Assembly (NCBI GenBank): GCA_016937175.1
Contig: JAFGWL010000028.1
Span: 1-31,460 of the forward strand
Origin: Candidatus Mcinerneyibacteriota bacterium
Lineage (GTDB): Bacteria; Macinerneyibacteriota; Macinerneyibacteria; Macinerneyibacteriales; DSCS01
DNA: 31,460 bases
Direction of reading: 5' to 3'
The notes beneath the pieces are model-generated. The model ran no database searches. It was not told the DNA's origin and saw only the letters and a list, made by a program, of their open reading frames with translations. Positions 7,174 through 14,552 of this stretch are shown here, piece after piece. Numbering within the stretch: position 1 is the stretch's first letter; every line of letters begins with the position of its first letter. A program made the position numbers and the translations under genes.

Positions 7174-7251
7174 GAGGGAATCGTTTTGTTGTGCCCTGCA
7201 GACTCTTTTTTTAAAAAAATGCAATCTGCGGATGAAGGTTGTTTTTTTTTA

Positions 7252-7279
7252 CTGGCAAAAAAAAAGTTCATGCTATACT
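7252..7279 (+). promoter_or_regulatory. Promoter of the outer-membrane barrel gene, with A-tract spacer
   Basis: CTGGCA, 16-bp spacer, TATACT. A run of nine A (7257-7265) begins at the last base of the -35 and fills the first half of the spacer. A run of nine T lies just upstream (7242-7250). Confidence 0.5.
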
Positions 7280-7301
7280 AGGAAAAAAAAGGGGGACAAC
7301 C

Positions 7302-8282
7302 ATGAAAAAAGTCTTGTTGCTGACGCTGCTCACAGCATTAGTTTTTTTATCCTCAGCCTTGGCTCAGTATATTGAACCGGGGCATACCCATGGAGATGAA
7401 GATGTCCTTTTCGACCTCTCTTTTATCGATGCCATGGAGATGGACACTCTGGAAGAGGAAGCTGAAACAGAAGAAGTGCCGGACATGCCCGCTGCCGACG
7501 TGTCGGGAGAGATGAAGTTCAGCAAGTATCAGAAGAATTTCAATATTCCCCTCTCTTACGGAAAACCGGTATACTTCTTCGGGCGCAGCCCTCAATACCT
7601 GACCGGGAAACTCGTCCTGCCTATTACCAGCAGATCGGTGGAGTTGCTGGACGGGACCAGGTTCAAAAAGACAGGATTGGGCGATATCACAGTCGGGGCT
7701 GACTATCTGAGAAAGATGGGAAGTGTGCTTACGGTGGCCGGCCTCTATTTCAAGCTGCCTACCGGGAAGATGGAAGTGGAGAATGAAGAGCTTCCTCTGG
7801 GAAGCGGCAGTTTTGATGTGGGGCTTCATCTCTGGGGCCGCAAGAAGCTCTCCTTTATGACCCTTTCCGGCGACCTGGGTTACGTTCTGCGGGGATCCTA
7901 CGACAGCGACGCCCTGAATGTGACCTATGATTACGGCAATGTCTTTCTCTTCAAAGTGAAAGGGTCAAAAAGACTCGCAGACAATCTCTACGGCCATGTA
8001 GCTATGAGATATGTCTCCTTCGGAGAGACCGAAGTCCAGGATAATGACGGGGGCCTTCCCTATTATTTCGCCGGGGTCAAAGCCCTTGACTTGATCCCCT
8101 ACGCGACCTGGCACTGGAAGTACAATCTCTCTCTGACCGGGAAGCTGGAAATCCCTCTCTACAGCGGATGGGCCCTAGATAAAGCCCCCGAGCCTCTTTC
8201 AGGAGACTGGCCCCTGGAACCCATCGACCCGGAACGTTTCATAAAATTTTCTTTTAAAGTGACTTATCCCTTCAGTGTATGA
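7302..8282 (+). CDS. Outer-membrane beta-barrel protein, transporter/MetA-pathway-like
   Basis: A 326-aa protein with a clear signal peptide (MKKVLLLTLLTALVFLSSAL-A-Q). A His/acid-rich segment follows, starting EPGHTHGDED with many Glu and Asp to about residue 66, and then a region of alternating beta strands to the C-terminus. The stretch GLGDITVGADY, FKLPTGKM and LGSGSFDVG resembles the outer-membrane transporter (phenol MetA degradation-like) family, whose substrates are mostly unknown. The start at 7302 follows GGGGG at 7291-7295 and the promoter at 7252; an upstream in-frame ATG at 7239 lies before the promoter and is rejected. A strong hairpin follows the stop. No close functional call can be made. 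Confidence 0.75.
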   Translation: MKKVLLLTLLTALVFLSSALAQYIEPGHTHGDEDVLFDLSFIDAMEMDTLEEEAETEEVPDMPAADVSGEMKFSKYQKNFNIPLSYGKPVYFFGRSPQYLTGKLVLPITSRSVELLDGTRFKKTGLGDITVGADYLRKMGSVLTVAGLYFKLPTGKMEVENEELPLGSGSFDVGLHLWGRKKLSFMTLSGDLGYVLRGSYDSDALNVTYDYGNVFLFKVKGSKRLADNLYGHVAMRYVSFGETEVQDNDGGLPYYFAGVKALDLIPYATWHWKYNLSLTGKLEIPLYSGWALDKAPEPLSGDWPLEPIDPERFIKFSFKVTYPFSV

Positions 8283-8287
8283 TGCAA

Positions 8288-8320
8288 AGAGCTGCTGTCC
8301 ACTCATGGGACAGCAGCTCT
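8288..8320. terminator. Perfect 13-bp hairpin after the outer-membrane gene (no U-tract)
   Basis: AGAGCTGCTGTCC, a 7-nt loop and GGACAGCAGCTCT form a perfect stem just after the stop at 8282. It is followed by GAAACTTG rather than T residues, so it may be a 3'-end stabiliser or processing site instead of a classic terminator. Confidence 0.5.
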
Positions 8321-8343
8321 GAAACTTGAAAAAGAGGTGACTT

Positions 8344-9417
8344 TTGAGTCTTGACCCCCTTGTCCTCTGGCGGCAGTTGCACAGCCTTCCGGAGCATTCC
8401 GGGAAAGAAAAAAGGACTTCGGCTCTTCTCAGAGAGGTTATGGCCCGTGTCCGACCCGACGGGGCTATCGTCTCCTTGTCGGGACACAGCTTCGCCTGTG
8501 TAGCCGGCCCGCAGGACAACCGCCTTCTTATCAGAAGCGATATGGATGCGGTATCGGGCCCCGGGGGGAGGCCTTCCCATCTCTGCGGCCATGACGGCCA
8601 TGCAGCGCTCCTGGCCCGGGCGGCTTCTCTTCTGAGCAGAGAAGGACGCGGTTATGTCTTTCTCTTTCAGGGAGAGGAAGAGACCGGGAAAGGGGGACGC
8701 AGAGCTCTCCAAACTCTATCTGAAAAAGGGGTCTCCTTTGCCGCGGCCCTGGGGTTTCATAATATCCCCGGATATCCTTTAGGGACCGCCCTTGTGAAGG
8801 GGGGGAGTTTCACCCAGGCCTCTGTGGGGTTCTCACTTCATCTCAAAGGAGAGTCCTCTCATGCCTCAGAACCCCAAAAGGCTAAAAACCCTGCTCTTCT
8901 CATGGCAGAGCTGATCCGTGAGATCCCCGGACTTCCGGCCCACTCCGGGATCCTGCCTTCTATGGCCACAGTGGTCCACGCCCGCCTGGGAGAAGAGGCT
9001 TTCGGGGTGACTCCGGGAGAAGCATGCATTTATGCGACTCTGCGTTCTCCTTCCGATGCTCTCCTGGAAGAGCTGAAGGAGAAGGTGAGCTCTTTTTGCT
9101 GTGAACAGGCCCGTAGAGAGGGGTTTTTTCCTTCTGTCCGATGGCAGGAGTTCTTTCCCGCTGTAGCCAACAGAGAATCTCTGGCTGTTAAAGCAGAAAA
9201 AGCCCTCTCGTCTTCAGGTTTGCCTTTTCTGCCCCTCCATGACCCCTTCCCCTGGTCGGAAGACTTCGGTTGGTTTTCCAGAGAAGTGCCTTCTCTTATG
9301 GTGGGTCTTGGAAGCGGAGAAGAACAGCCGCCGCTTCATCATCCTGATTATCTCTTTCCCCCGGAGCTCCTTCAGCCCGGCGCCGCAGTCTTGGCCCTTT
9401 TGGCCCGCTCCCTGTAA
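8344..9417 (+). CDS. M20D-family amidohydrolase/deacylase
   Basis: A 357-aa cytosolic metallohydrolase of the M20 peptidase family (hippurate hydrolase, N-acyl amino acid deacylase, IAA-amino acid hydrolase group). The metal-site motifs are complete: SDMDAVSG near residue 65, LCGHDGHAA with Cys81 and His83, GEEETGKGG with the catalytic and metal glutamates near 111-113, GFHNIPGYPLG with His139, and a C-terminal PPLHHPDY histidine. The small dimerisation domain lies between about residues 150 and 260. The start is TTG at 8344, three bases after GAGGTGA, and no in-frame ATG or GTG is near. It follows the barrel gene by 61 bp with a hairpin between. The acyl-amino acid substrate is not predictable. 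Confidence 0.88.
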   Translation: MSLDPLVLWRQLHSLPEHSGKEKRTSALLREVMARVRPDGAIVSLSGHSFACVAGPQDNRLLIRSDMDAVSGPGGRPSHLCGHDGHAALLARAASLLSREGRGYVFLFQGEEETGKGGRRALQTLSEKGVSFAAALGFHNIPGYPLGTALVKGGSFTQASVGFSLHLKGESSHASEPQKAKNPALLMAELIREIPGLPAHSGILPSMATVVHARLGEEAFGVTPGEACIYATLRSPSDALLEELKEKVSSFCCEQARREGFFPSVRWQEFFPAVANRESLAVKAEKALSSSGLPFLPLHDPFPWSEDFGWFSREVPSLMVGLGSGEEQPPLHHPDYLFPPELLQPGAAVLALLARSL

Positions 9418-9432
9418 AAATTCGTTTTTCCC

Positions 9433-9461
9433 TTGAAAAAGACTCTTTTTTATGGCATTTT
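9433..9461 (+). promoter_or_regulatory. Candidate promoter of the CDP-alcohol transferase/GtrA pair
   Basis: TTGAAA, 17-bp spacer, CATTTT. The TTG of the -35 is in frame with the gene but is unlikely to be its start. The -10 matches only 3 of 6. Confidence 0.3.
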
Positions 9462-9477
9462 CAAGGGTGGTCGTGTT

Positions 9478-10158
9478 ATGGAAAAAGAAAAGGAGACCCG
9501 CGACACAAAGACTATTCTGACAAAGCCGGAGCAGGCCGCTTTAAAATGGCTCTTAGGCCGTCTGCCTCGCTGGGTTACGCCCGACATGATGACTGTGACA
9601 GGGCTGGCGGGAGCCTTACTGGTGGCTTTGGGATATGCCCTGACACGCGTGGACCGTGCCTTTTTGGCCATGGCCTCTGTCGGATACGCCGTCAACTGGC
9701 TCGGAGACAGCCTGGACGGGACGCTGGCCCGTTACAGGCATGAGGAGCGTCCACTTTTCGGGTTTTTCATAGACCATAATATCGATACGGTCACTGTCTT
9801 TCTTATCGGAATCGGAGCAGGGCTGTCTCCCTACTTAAAACTTTCCACCTCTCTTCTCATCGTCACCGGGTATTTCATGATGAGTATCCTGACCTATATC
9901 AACACCTATCTCACAGGGGTCTTTAAGATCTCTTACGGGATGCTGGGACCCTCGGAGTTCAGAGTGATCATGATCCTCTTTAACAGCGGCCTCTATTTCT
10001 TCCATAACAGAGCCGTCGTCACATTTAAAAATTTTACCGGGACTGTCTTTGATGTGCTGGGGGTGGGGATAGCAGTCTTCCTTTACGGACTCTTTCTCTT
10101 TTATTTCATCAGGGGGCTCTGCTTATATCATAAAAGGGACCCCCGGCCGCGCTCATGA
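9478..10158 (+). CDS. CDP-alcohol phosphatidyltransferase family membrane enzyme
   Basis: A 226-aa integral membrane enzyme that transfers a phosphoalcohol group between a CDP-linked donor and an alcohol acceptor, normally in phospholipid or polar-lipid synthesis. The signature is visible as DG-x2-AR-x9-G-x3-D-x3-D, with Asp80, Gly81, Ala84, Arg85, Gly95, Asp99 and Asp103. The AR-to-G gap is nine residues rather than the usual eight. Several hydrophobic helices follow. I place the start at ATG 9478, after AAGGGTGG, rather than at an in-frame TTG at 9433 that forms part of a likely promoter. It overlaps the GtrA gene by 4 bp (ATGA). Donor and acceptor are unknown. Confidence 0.87.
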   Translation: MEKEKETRDTKTILTKPEQAALKWLLGRLPRWVTPDMMTVTGLAGALLVALGYALTRVDRAFLAMASVGYAVNWLGDSLDGTLARYRHEERPLFGFFIDHNIDTVTVFLIGIGAGLSPYLKLSTSLLIVTGYFMMSILTYINTYLTGVFKISYGMLGPSEFRVIMILFNSGLYFFHNRAVVTFKNFTGTVFDVLGVGIAVFLYGLFLFYFIRGLCLYHKRDPRPRS

Positions 10159-10568
10159 TCCGGCGTGCAGGGAAATTCATACTCACGGGAATAAGCGGGA
10201 CAATGGTGGATACCGCTGTCCTCTGGCTTTTAAGCCGGTTCCTCTTTTCCTCCTATACAGGGGTCTATCTCATCGCTCCTGCCCTCTCCTTTGAAGTGGC
10301 CATGCTCAATAACTATATCATCTCTTATCACTGGGTATGGAAAAAGAGAGTCCTCAAGACTGCGGAAGATTTTTTCCGCCGCCTGATTCCCTATAATCTC
10401 TCCTGCCTGGCTGCTTTCGGGGTAAAGATGCTTTTTCTGATCCTGGCCGAGCGTCTTTTTCACCTTCATGTTGTCTATTGTAACCTCATCGCCCTGACAG
10501 TCTCGGGCGGGGTCAATTTTCTCCTGGGAGAGCATCTGATTTTTTCAAAAGGCTCTTCCCGCAAGTGA
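10155..10568 (+). CDS. GtrA-like family membrane protein
   Basis: A 137-aa protein with four hydrophobic segments matching the GtrA-like family: FILTGISGTMVDTAVLWLL at the start, LNNYIISYHWVWKK in the middle and VSGGVNFLLGEHLIF at the end. Relatives are thought to move lipid-linked sugars across the inner membrane or to anchor glycosyltransferases. Its ATG overlaps the stop of the CDP-alcohol transferase gene, so the two are co-translated and probably act in one polar-lipid or cell-envelope glycolipid pathway. No glycosyltransferase is adjacent. Confidence 0.88.
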   Translation: MIRRAGKFILTGISGTMVDTAVLWLLSRFLFSSYTGVYLIAPALSFEVAMLNNYIISYHWVWKKRVLKTAEDFFRRLIPYNLSCLAAFGVKMLFLILAERLFHLHVVYCNLIALTVSGGVNFLLGEHLIFSKGSSRK

Positions 10569-10575
10569 TTGTCTC

Positions 10576-10603
10576 TTGATTTTTCCTTTCTTTATGCCAC
10601 AAT
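10576..10603 (+). promoter_or_regulatory. Promoter of pckA
   Basis: TTGATT, 16-bp spacer, CACAAT. It starts 8 bp after the GtrA stop and gives a leader of about 45 nt containing AAGGAGG at 10641-10647. Confidence 0.45.
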
Positions 10604-10655
10604 CGTGCTGTGCAGGTGTCATTCATCTTTCATCATTATTAAGGAGGCCATTGCC

Positions 10656-12299
10656 ATGGATTGGAAAGCCCGGTTGGCGACTGTGATCGAAGAACAGAAT
10701 AATACTCTTGTGAATCCGGCCAGAGAGGTCATGATCAGACGTGCGGTGGAAAAGGGGGAAGCAGTCATAGCAGCTTCAGGCTGTCTGGCTACCTGGACTC
10801 CTCCGGAATCTACAGGACGGAGCCCCAAGGATACCGTGATCGTCCGGCATCCTTCTGTGGAGGAGAATATCGACTGGACATCTCCCAATAATCTCCCTCT
10901 GGACCCGGAGACTTTTGAATTGATCTTCCAGGATACCTGTGCTGCTCTCAGAGACAAAAAAGAGTTATATATCACCGACAGGGTCGTAGGCGCTGACAGC
11001 CGGTATGCTCTTCCAGTCCGTACTGTCACCGATAATGCCCTCTCGGCTCTTTTTACCGATAATATGTTCCGCCCGGTTCCCTCCGACCTGGAAAAGAGCC
11101 TCTTTTACAAAAAAGGATACACCCTTCTGGCCCTTCCCTATGACAAGCTGGAAGCCCATAAGTATGTCGGAAAGCTGAGGGCTTTACCCGACGGATCTCC
11201 TTCGCGGATGATCGTGGCTATGGATTTTGAGCGAAGGCTGGGGATCATCATCGGTTCGGCTTATATGGGAAGCATCAAAAAGATGATCTTTACCGTTATG
11301 AATTACTATCTTCCCCTGGAAGGGATCCTTCCTCTCCACTGCTCGGCCAATGAAGGAGAGGGAGGGGAGACCGCCCTTCTCCTGGGACTTTCCGGCACAG
11401 GGAAGACGACGCTGTCTGCCGATCCCTCGCGTGCTCTTCTCGGGGATGACGAACATGGCTGGAGCCGGGAAGGGATCGCTAATTTCGAATATGGTTGCTA
11501 CGCAAAAATGATAAACATCAACAAAGAGAAGGAACCTGAGATCTATCAGGCGGTCAATCACAAGGACGATTATCTGAGACACGGGGCCATCGTGGAAAAT
11601 GCCATGATCTATCCCGACGGACTCTTCGATTATGATGATGAACGTCTGACGCCCAATTCCAGAGCCTCCTATCCTCTACGCTATCTGACCAATATAAAAG
11701 ACTCCTCAGTGGGGGGGCATCCTTCCACCATCCTCTTTTTGACAGCCGATGCCTACGGGGTTCTTCCCCCGGTCTCCCGCCTGAACAAACAACAGGCCAT
11801 GCTGTGGTTTCTCATGGGATATACGAGCAAGCTGGCTGGGACAGAGACCGGAGTCGTAGAGCCCGAGGCTACCTTTTCCCGCTTTTTCGGGCAGCCCTTT
11901 ATGCCTGCCAAACCCCAAGTCTATGCCTCTATGCTTGGCGAAAAGATGGATGAACACGATACAAGTGTCTATCTTGTCAACACCGGATGGACAGGGGGAT
12001 CCTTCGGGACGGGGAAACGCATAGATCTGAAGATGACACGGGCCATGGTCAATGCCGCTCTTACCGGGGCTCTGGACCACGTTGAATATAAGGAAGACCC
12101 CTTGTTCCATCTGAGTCTTCCCTGCAGCTGTCCCGGAGTCCCCGAGACTATCCTGGATCCAAAAAACACGTGGAGTGATAAAAAGAGATACGAGGAGACA
12201 GCGGCTCTTCTGGCCGGGAAATTCAAGGCCTATTTCGACAAAGCCTATGGCGGGCAGAATATCGATCCTGATGTAGCCGCCCAGTGTCCCGGTAAGTAG
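10656..12299 (+). CDS. pckA: Phosphoenolpyruvate carboxykinase (ATP)
   Basis: A 547-aa cytosolic enzyme interconverting oxaloacetate + ATP and PEP + CO2 + ADP, at the junction of gluconeogenesis and the TCA cycle (or running anaplerotically in fermenters). The ATP-type kinase signature is clear: P-loop GLSGTGKTTLS from residue 244, then LLGDDEHGW with the metal-binding aspartates. Other family blocks are WTPPESTGRSPKD near the N-terminus and NTGWTGGSFGTGKR near the C-terminus. The length is the usual 530-550. The start at 10656 is fixed by AAGGAGG 8 nt upstream; an in-frame extension to 10569 would cover the promoter and is rejected. A GNAT-HAD fusion gene follows after 15 bp, probably in the same transcript. 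Confidence 0.97.
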   Translation: MDWKARLATVIEEQNNTLVNPAREVMIRRAVEKGEAVIAASGCLATWTPPESTGRSPKDTVIVRHPSVEENIDWTSPNNLPLDPETFELIFQDTCAALRDKKELYITDRVVGADSRYALPVRTVTDNALSALFTDNMFRPVPSDLEKSLFYKKGYTLLALPYDKLEAHKYVGKLRALPDGSPSRMIVAMDFERRLGIIIGSAYMGSIKKMIFTVMNYYLPLEGILPLHCSANEGEGGETALLLGLSGTGKTTLSADPSRALLGDDEHGWSREGIANFEYGCYAKMININKEKEPEIYQAVNHKDDYLRHGAIVENAMIYPDGLFDYDDERLTPNSRASYPLRYLTNIKDSSVGGHPSTILFLTADAYGVLPPVSRLNKQQAMLWFLMGYTSKLAGTETGVVEPEATFSRFFGQPFMPAKPQVYASMLGEKMDEHDTSVYLVNTGWTGGSFGTGKRIDLKMTRAMVNAALTGALDHVEYKEDPLFHLSLPCSCPGVPETILDPKNTWSDKKRYEETAALLAGKFKAYFDKAYGGQNIDPDVAAQCPGK

Positions 12300-12314
12300 A
12301 AGAGAGGAGACTTA

Positions 12315-13514
12315 TTGAACAAAGTGGTCTTTGTGACAGAAAGGTTGTCTGTGGTGGCGCCGCAAGTGAGCGATGCCTCTTTTTTCATATCTCTATGGCG
12401 CGATGCCCGTGTCATGGCCCATGTGGGATTCCCACGGGGCCTCTCTTGTGATGCAGAAGAACTGGCCCTTCGGATCGCCCGGGAGAACAAGGAGGGCAAA
12501 GTCTTCGGGCGTCCTCTGCTGATCCGCCTGGCCGGAGAGGGGACGCCTGTAGGAGAGTGTTTCATGTCTCTTCCCGATGAAGAGGGGATAAGCGAGACAG
12601 ATGTAAAACTTTTGCCCGGGTACTGGGGACGAGGTTACGGGACTGAAGTCAAAAAAGGGCTCCTGGGGGCTATCTTTTCACAGACAGAGGCCCGTGGTGT
12701 CAAAGCCACACCCCATATCAATAACAAAGCATCCATCCGAATGCAGGAGAAATGCGGAAGTCTCTGCCTGGGGAAAAGCCTCTATAAAGCAACGCTAAAG
12801 CAGAAAGAAGAACAGGGAGCCTGTGATGTTCCGCACTATATCTATGTAGCCTATCGAAAAGAAGAGAAAGTGAAAAAAACGGTCATCTTCGATCTGGACG
12901 GGACTCTCCTGGATACGATGGGAGATATCACCGACGCTGTGAACGCTGCCCTGGCCCGGTTCGGCCAAAGACCTTACACCGAAGGCGAAGTGCGTCCTAT
13001 GGTGGGAAGGGGGCTTGAAGTGTTGATGGAAAAGGCCGCCGGCAGAAAGCTTACTTTTGAAGAAAAAGATGAGTTGGTCGGACTCTTCAACAAAGCATAT
13101 GGGGAAAACTGGGACCGGAAGACCCGTCCCTATAACGGGATCCCGGAGCTCCTGGAAAGAGCCCGGAAAGCGGAATATGTCATGGGCGTCCTCTCTAATA
13201 AACCCCATGAGTTTACCGTTAAATGTGTGAAGAGGTTTTTCCCCGACATCCCTTTCCGGGTCATCAGGGGTATCAGGGAAGATGGATTGGTCAAGCCAGA
13301 CCCTGTGCTGACCCTTCATGTTATGAGACTTCTCGGCGCTGATCCTGAAAAGACCGTCTTTCTTGGGGATTCTGAGATCGATGTCCGCACAGCCAAAGCC
13401 TGCGGCCTCTTCGCGGGAGCAGCCTTGTGGGGTTTTCGCACAGAGGAAGAACTGACGGCCGAAAATCCTGACGCTTGTTTCTCAACTCCGGATCAGGCAG
13501 CAGCCTGGTTTTAA
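12315..13514 (+). CDS. Fusion of GNAT acetyltransferase and phosphoglycolate phosphatase-like HAD hydrolase
   Basis: A 399-aa protein joining two enzymes in one frame. Residues 1-180 are a RimJ/RimL-type GNAT N-acetyltransferase, with LLPGYWGRGYGTEVKKGLL as the acetyl-CoA loop and HINNKASIRMQEKCG as the family motif after it. Residues 186-399 are a complete HAD phosphatase of the Gph type: FDLDGTLLDT (Asp193 nucleophile, Asp195), LSNKP motif II, VKPDP lysine motif III and FLGDSEID motif IV. The start is TTG at 12315 after AGAGAGGAGA. An in-frame GTG at 12870, after a weak GAAGAGAAA, could start the HAD part separately. It follows pckA by 15 bp. Both substrates are unknown, and the HAD part may not act on phosphoglycolate. 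Confidence 0.85.
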   Translation: MNKVVFVTERLSVVAPQVSDASFFISLWRDARVMAHVGFPRGLSCDAEELALRIARENKEGKVFGRPLLIRLAGEGTPVGECFMSLPDEEGISETDVKLLPGYWGRGYGTEVKKGLLGAIFSQTEARGVKATPHINNKASIRMQEKCGSLCLGKSLYKATLKQKEEQGACDVPHYIYVAYRKEEKVKKTVIFDLDGTLLDTMGDITDAVNAALARFGQRPYTEGEVRPMVGRGLEVLMEKAAGRKLTFEEKDELVGLFNKAYGENWDRKTRPYNGIPELLERARKAEYVMGVLSNKPHEFTVKCVKRFFPDIPFRVIRGIREDGLVKPDPVLTLHVMRLLGADPEKTVFLGDSEIDVRTAKACGLFAGAALWGFRTEEELTAENPDACFSTPDQAAAWF

Positions 13515-13539
13515 CGAAAAAAGGGACAGCCTCCTGATA

Positions 13540-13568
13540 TTGCCCCCGGGGCCGGAGTATGGTAGAAT
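13540..13568 (+). promoter_or_regulatory. Promoter of the yhaM-tilS-EamA operon
   Basis: TTGCCC, 17-bp spacer, TAGAAT. A short leader with GAGGAGG leads to the ATG at 13588. Confidence 0.6.
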
Positions 13569-13587
13569 ACCCTGTGAGGAGGTAATT

Positions 13588-14550
13588 ATGACAAGCGATT
13601 TTTCTGATCTTGAAAAGGGGCAGAGAGCTACTCTGGAAGCTCTTGTCACAGGAGTCAATGAGCGTGTGGACCGGAACGGGAACACTTACATAGATTTGAC
13701 TCTTACCAGGGGGGAGGAGAGCCTCTCGGGGAAAATATGGAACAGCGCCCGCTGGGCCGCTGTCTTTCCCCAGGTCTATAAGCTCCTTTTGGAAAAGAAG
13801 GGGCTGGTCGTCTCCACTGACGGGACTGTGGATGAGTTTAACGGTAATCTTCAATTACGTATCGACCGTATGGATATTATGGCCGATGCCGACTACCGGG
13901 ACTATCTGCCGCGCTCTCCCCTGAACCGGGAAGAGATGATCAAAGAGTTTGACGAGCTTCTGCTCCATATCAAAGACGGGGAGACCGGGAAACTGCTCCG
14001 GGCCGTTTTTGACGGAGAGGTCCGGGAACTCTTTTTCGATGCCCCTGCTGCCAAGACCTATCATCACAATTATCTCTCCGGCCTTCTGGAGCATACCCTT
14101 TTCATCGCCCGTCTGGGTGGAAAGCTTCTGGAGGTCTATCCTCCTCATCTCATCAATGCCGATATTCTCATCGGGGGGATCCTGGTCCACGACATCGGTA
14201 AAATCTGGGAGTATGAGAATCAGATGGGCTCCATAGATGTGACAGACCAGGGAAAACTCAAAGGGCACATCATCATCGGGTCTGAGTATGTGGGGAGGAA
14301 AGCGGAAGAGGCGGGTATCGACCCTTCTGTCGCCTTACCCCTCCAGCATATTATCCTTTCCCATCACGGGACCCGAGAATTCGGAGCAGCAGTCCTCCCC
14401 ATGACCATCGAAGCCTACCTTGTCCATCTGCTGGACAATATCGATGCCAAGATGAAGCGCTATTCCGACCTGCTCAAAGAGTTTCCCGAAGCCCGATGGA
14501 CGGGACGTCAGAGGATGTTCAACGACGTGGAGATCTTTCTGGATCAGTGA
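13588..14550 (+). CDS. yhaM: YhaM-type 3'-5' exoribonuclease (OB-fold plus HD domain)
   Basis: A 320-aa protein. Residues 10-100 form an OB-fold nucleic-acid-binding domain (GNTYIDLTLTRG, SGKIWNSA, GNLQLRIDRM). Residues 155-300 form an HD domain with LEHTLFIARL, LVHDIGKIWEYE (His201-Asp202) and QHIILSHHGTREFG. This OB-HD order and length match YhaM/CBF1, a metal-dependent 3'-5' exonuclease acting on RNA and single-stranded DNA. The start at 13588 follows GAGGAGG; an in-frame GTG/ATG extension to 13540 would overlap the promoter. tilS follows after 2 bp. Confidence 0.93.
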   Translation: MTSDFSDLEKGQRATLEALVTGVNERVDRNGNTYIDLTLTRGEESLSGKIWNSARWAAVFPQVYKLLLEKKGLVVSTDGTVDEFNGNLQLRIDRMDIMADADYRDYLPRSPLNREEMIKEFDELLLHIKDGETGKLLRAVFDGEVRELFFDAPAAKTYHHNYLSGLLEHTLFIARLGGKLLEVYPPHLINADILIGGILVHDIGKIWEYENQMGSIDVTDQGKLKGHIIIGSEYVGRKAEEAGIDPSVALPLQHIILSHHGTREFGAAVLPMTIEAYLVHLLDNIDAKMKRYSDLLKEFPEARWTGRQRMFNDVEIFLDQ

Positions 14551-14552
14551 CC

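Noticed and set aside
7126-7180. FMN riboswitch ahead of the RibU-like gene
   Set aside because: The promoter -10 lies at 7146-7151, leaving a leader of about 15 nt, too short for any riboswitch.
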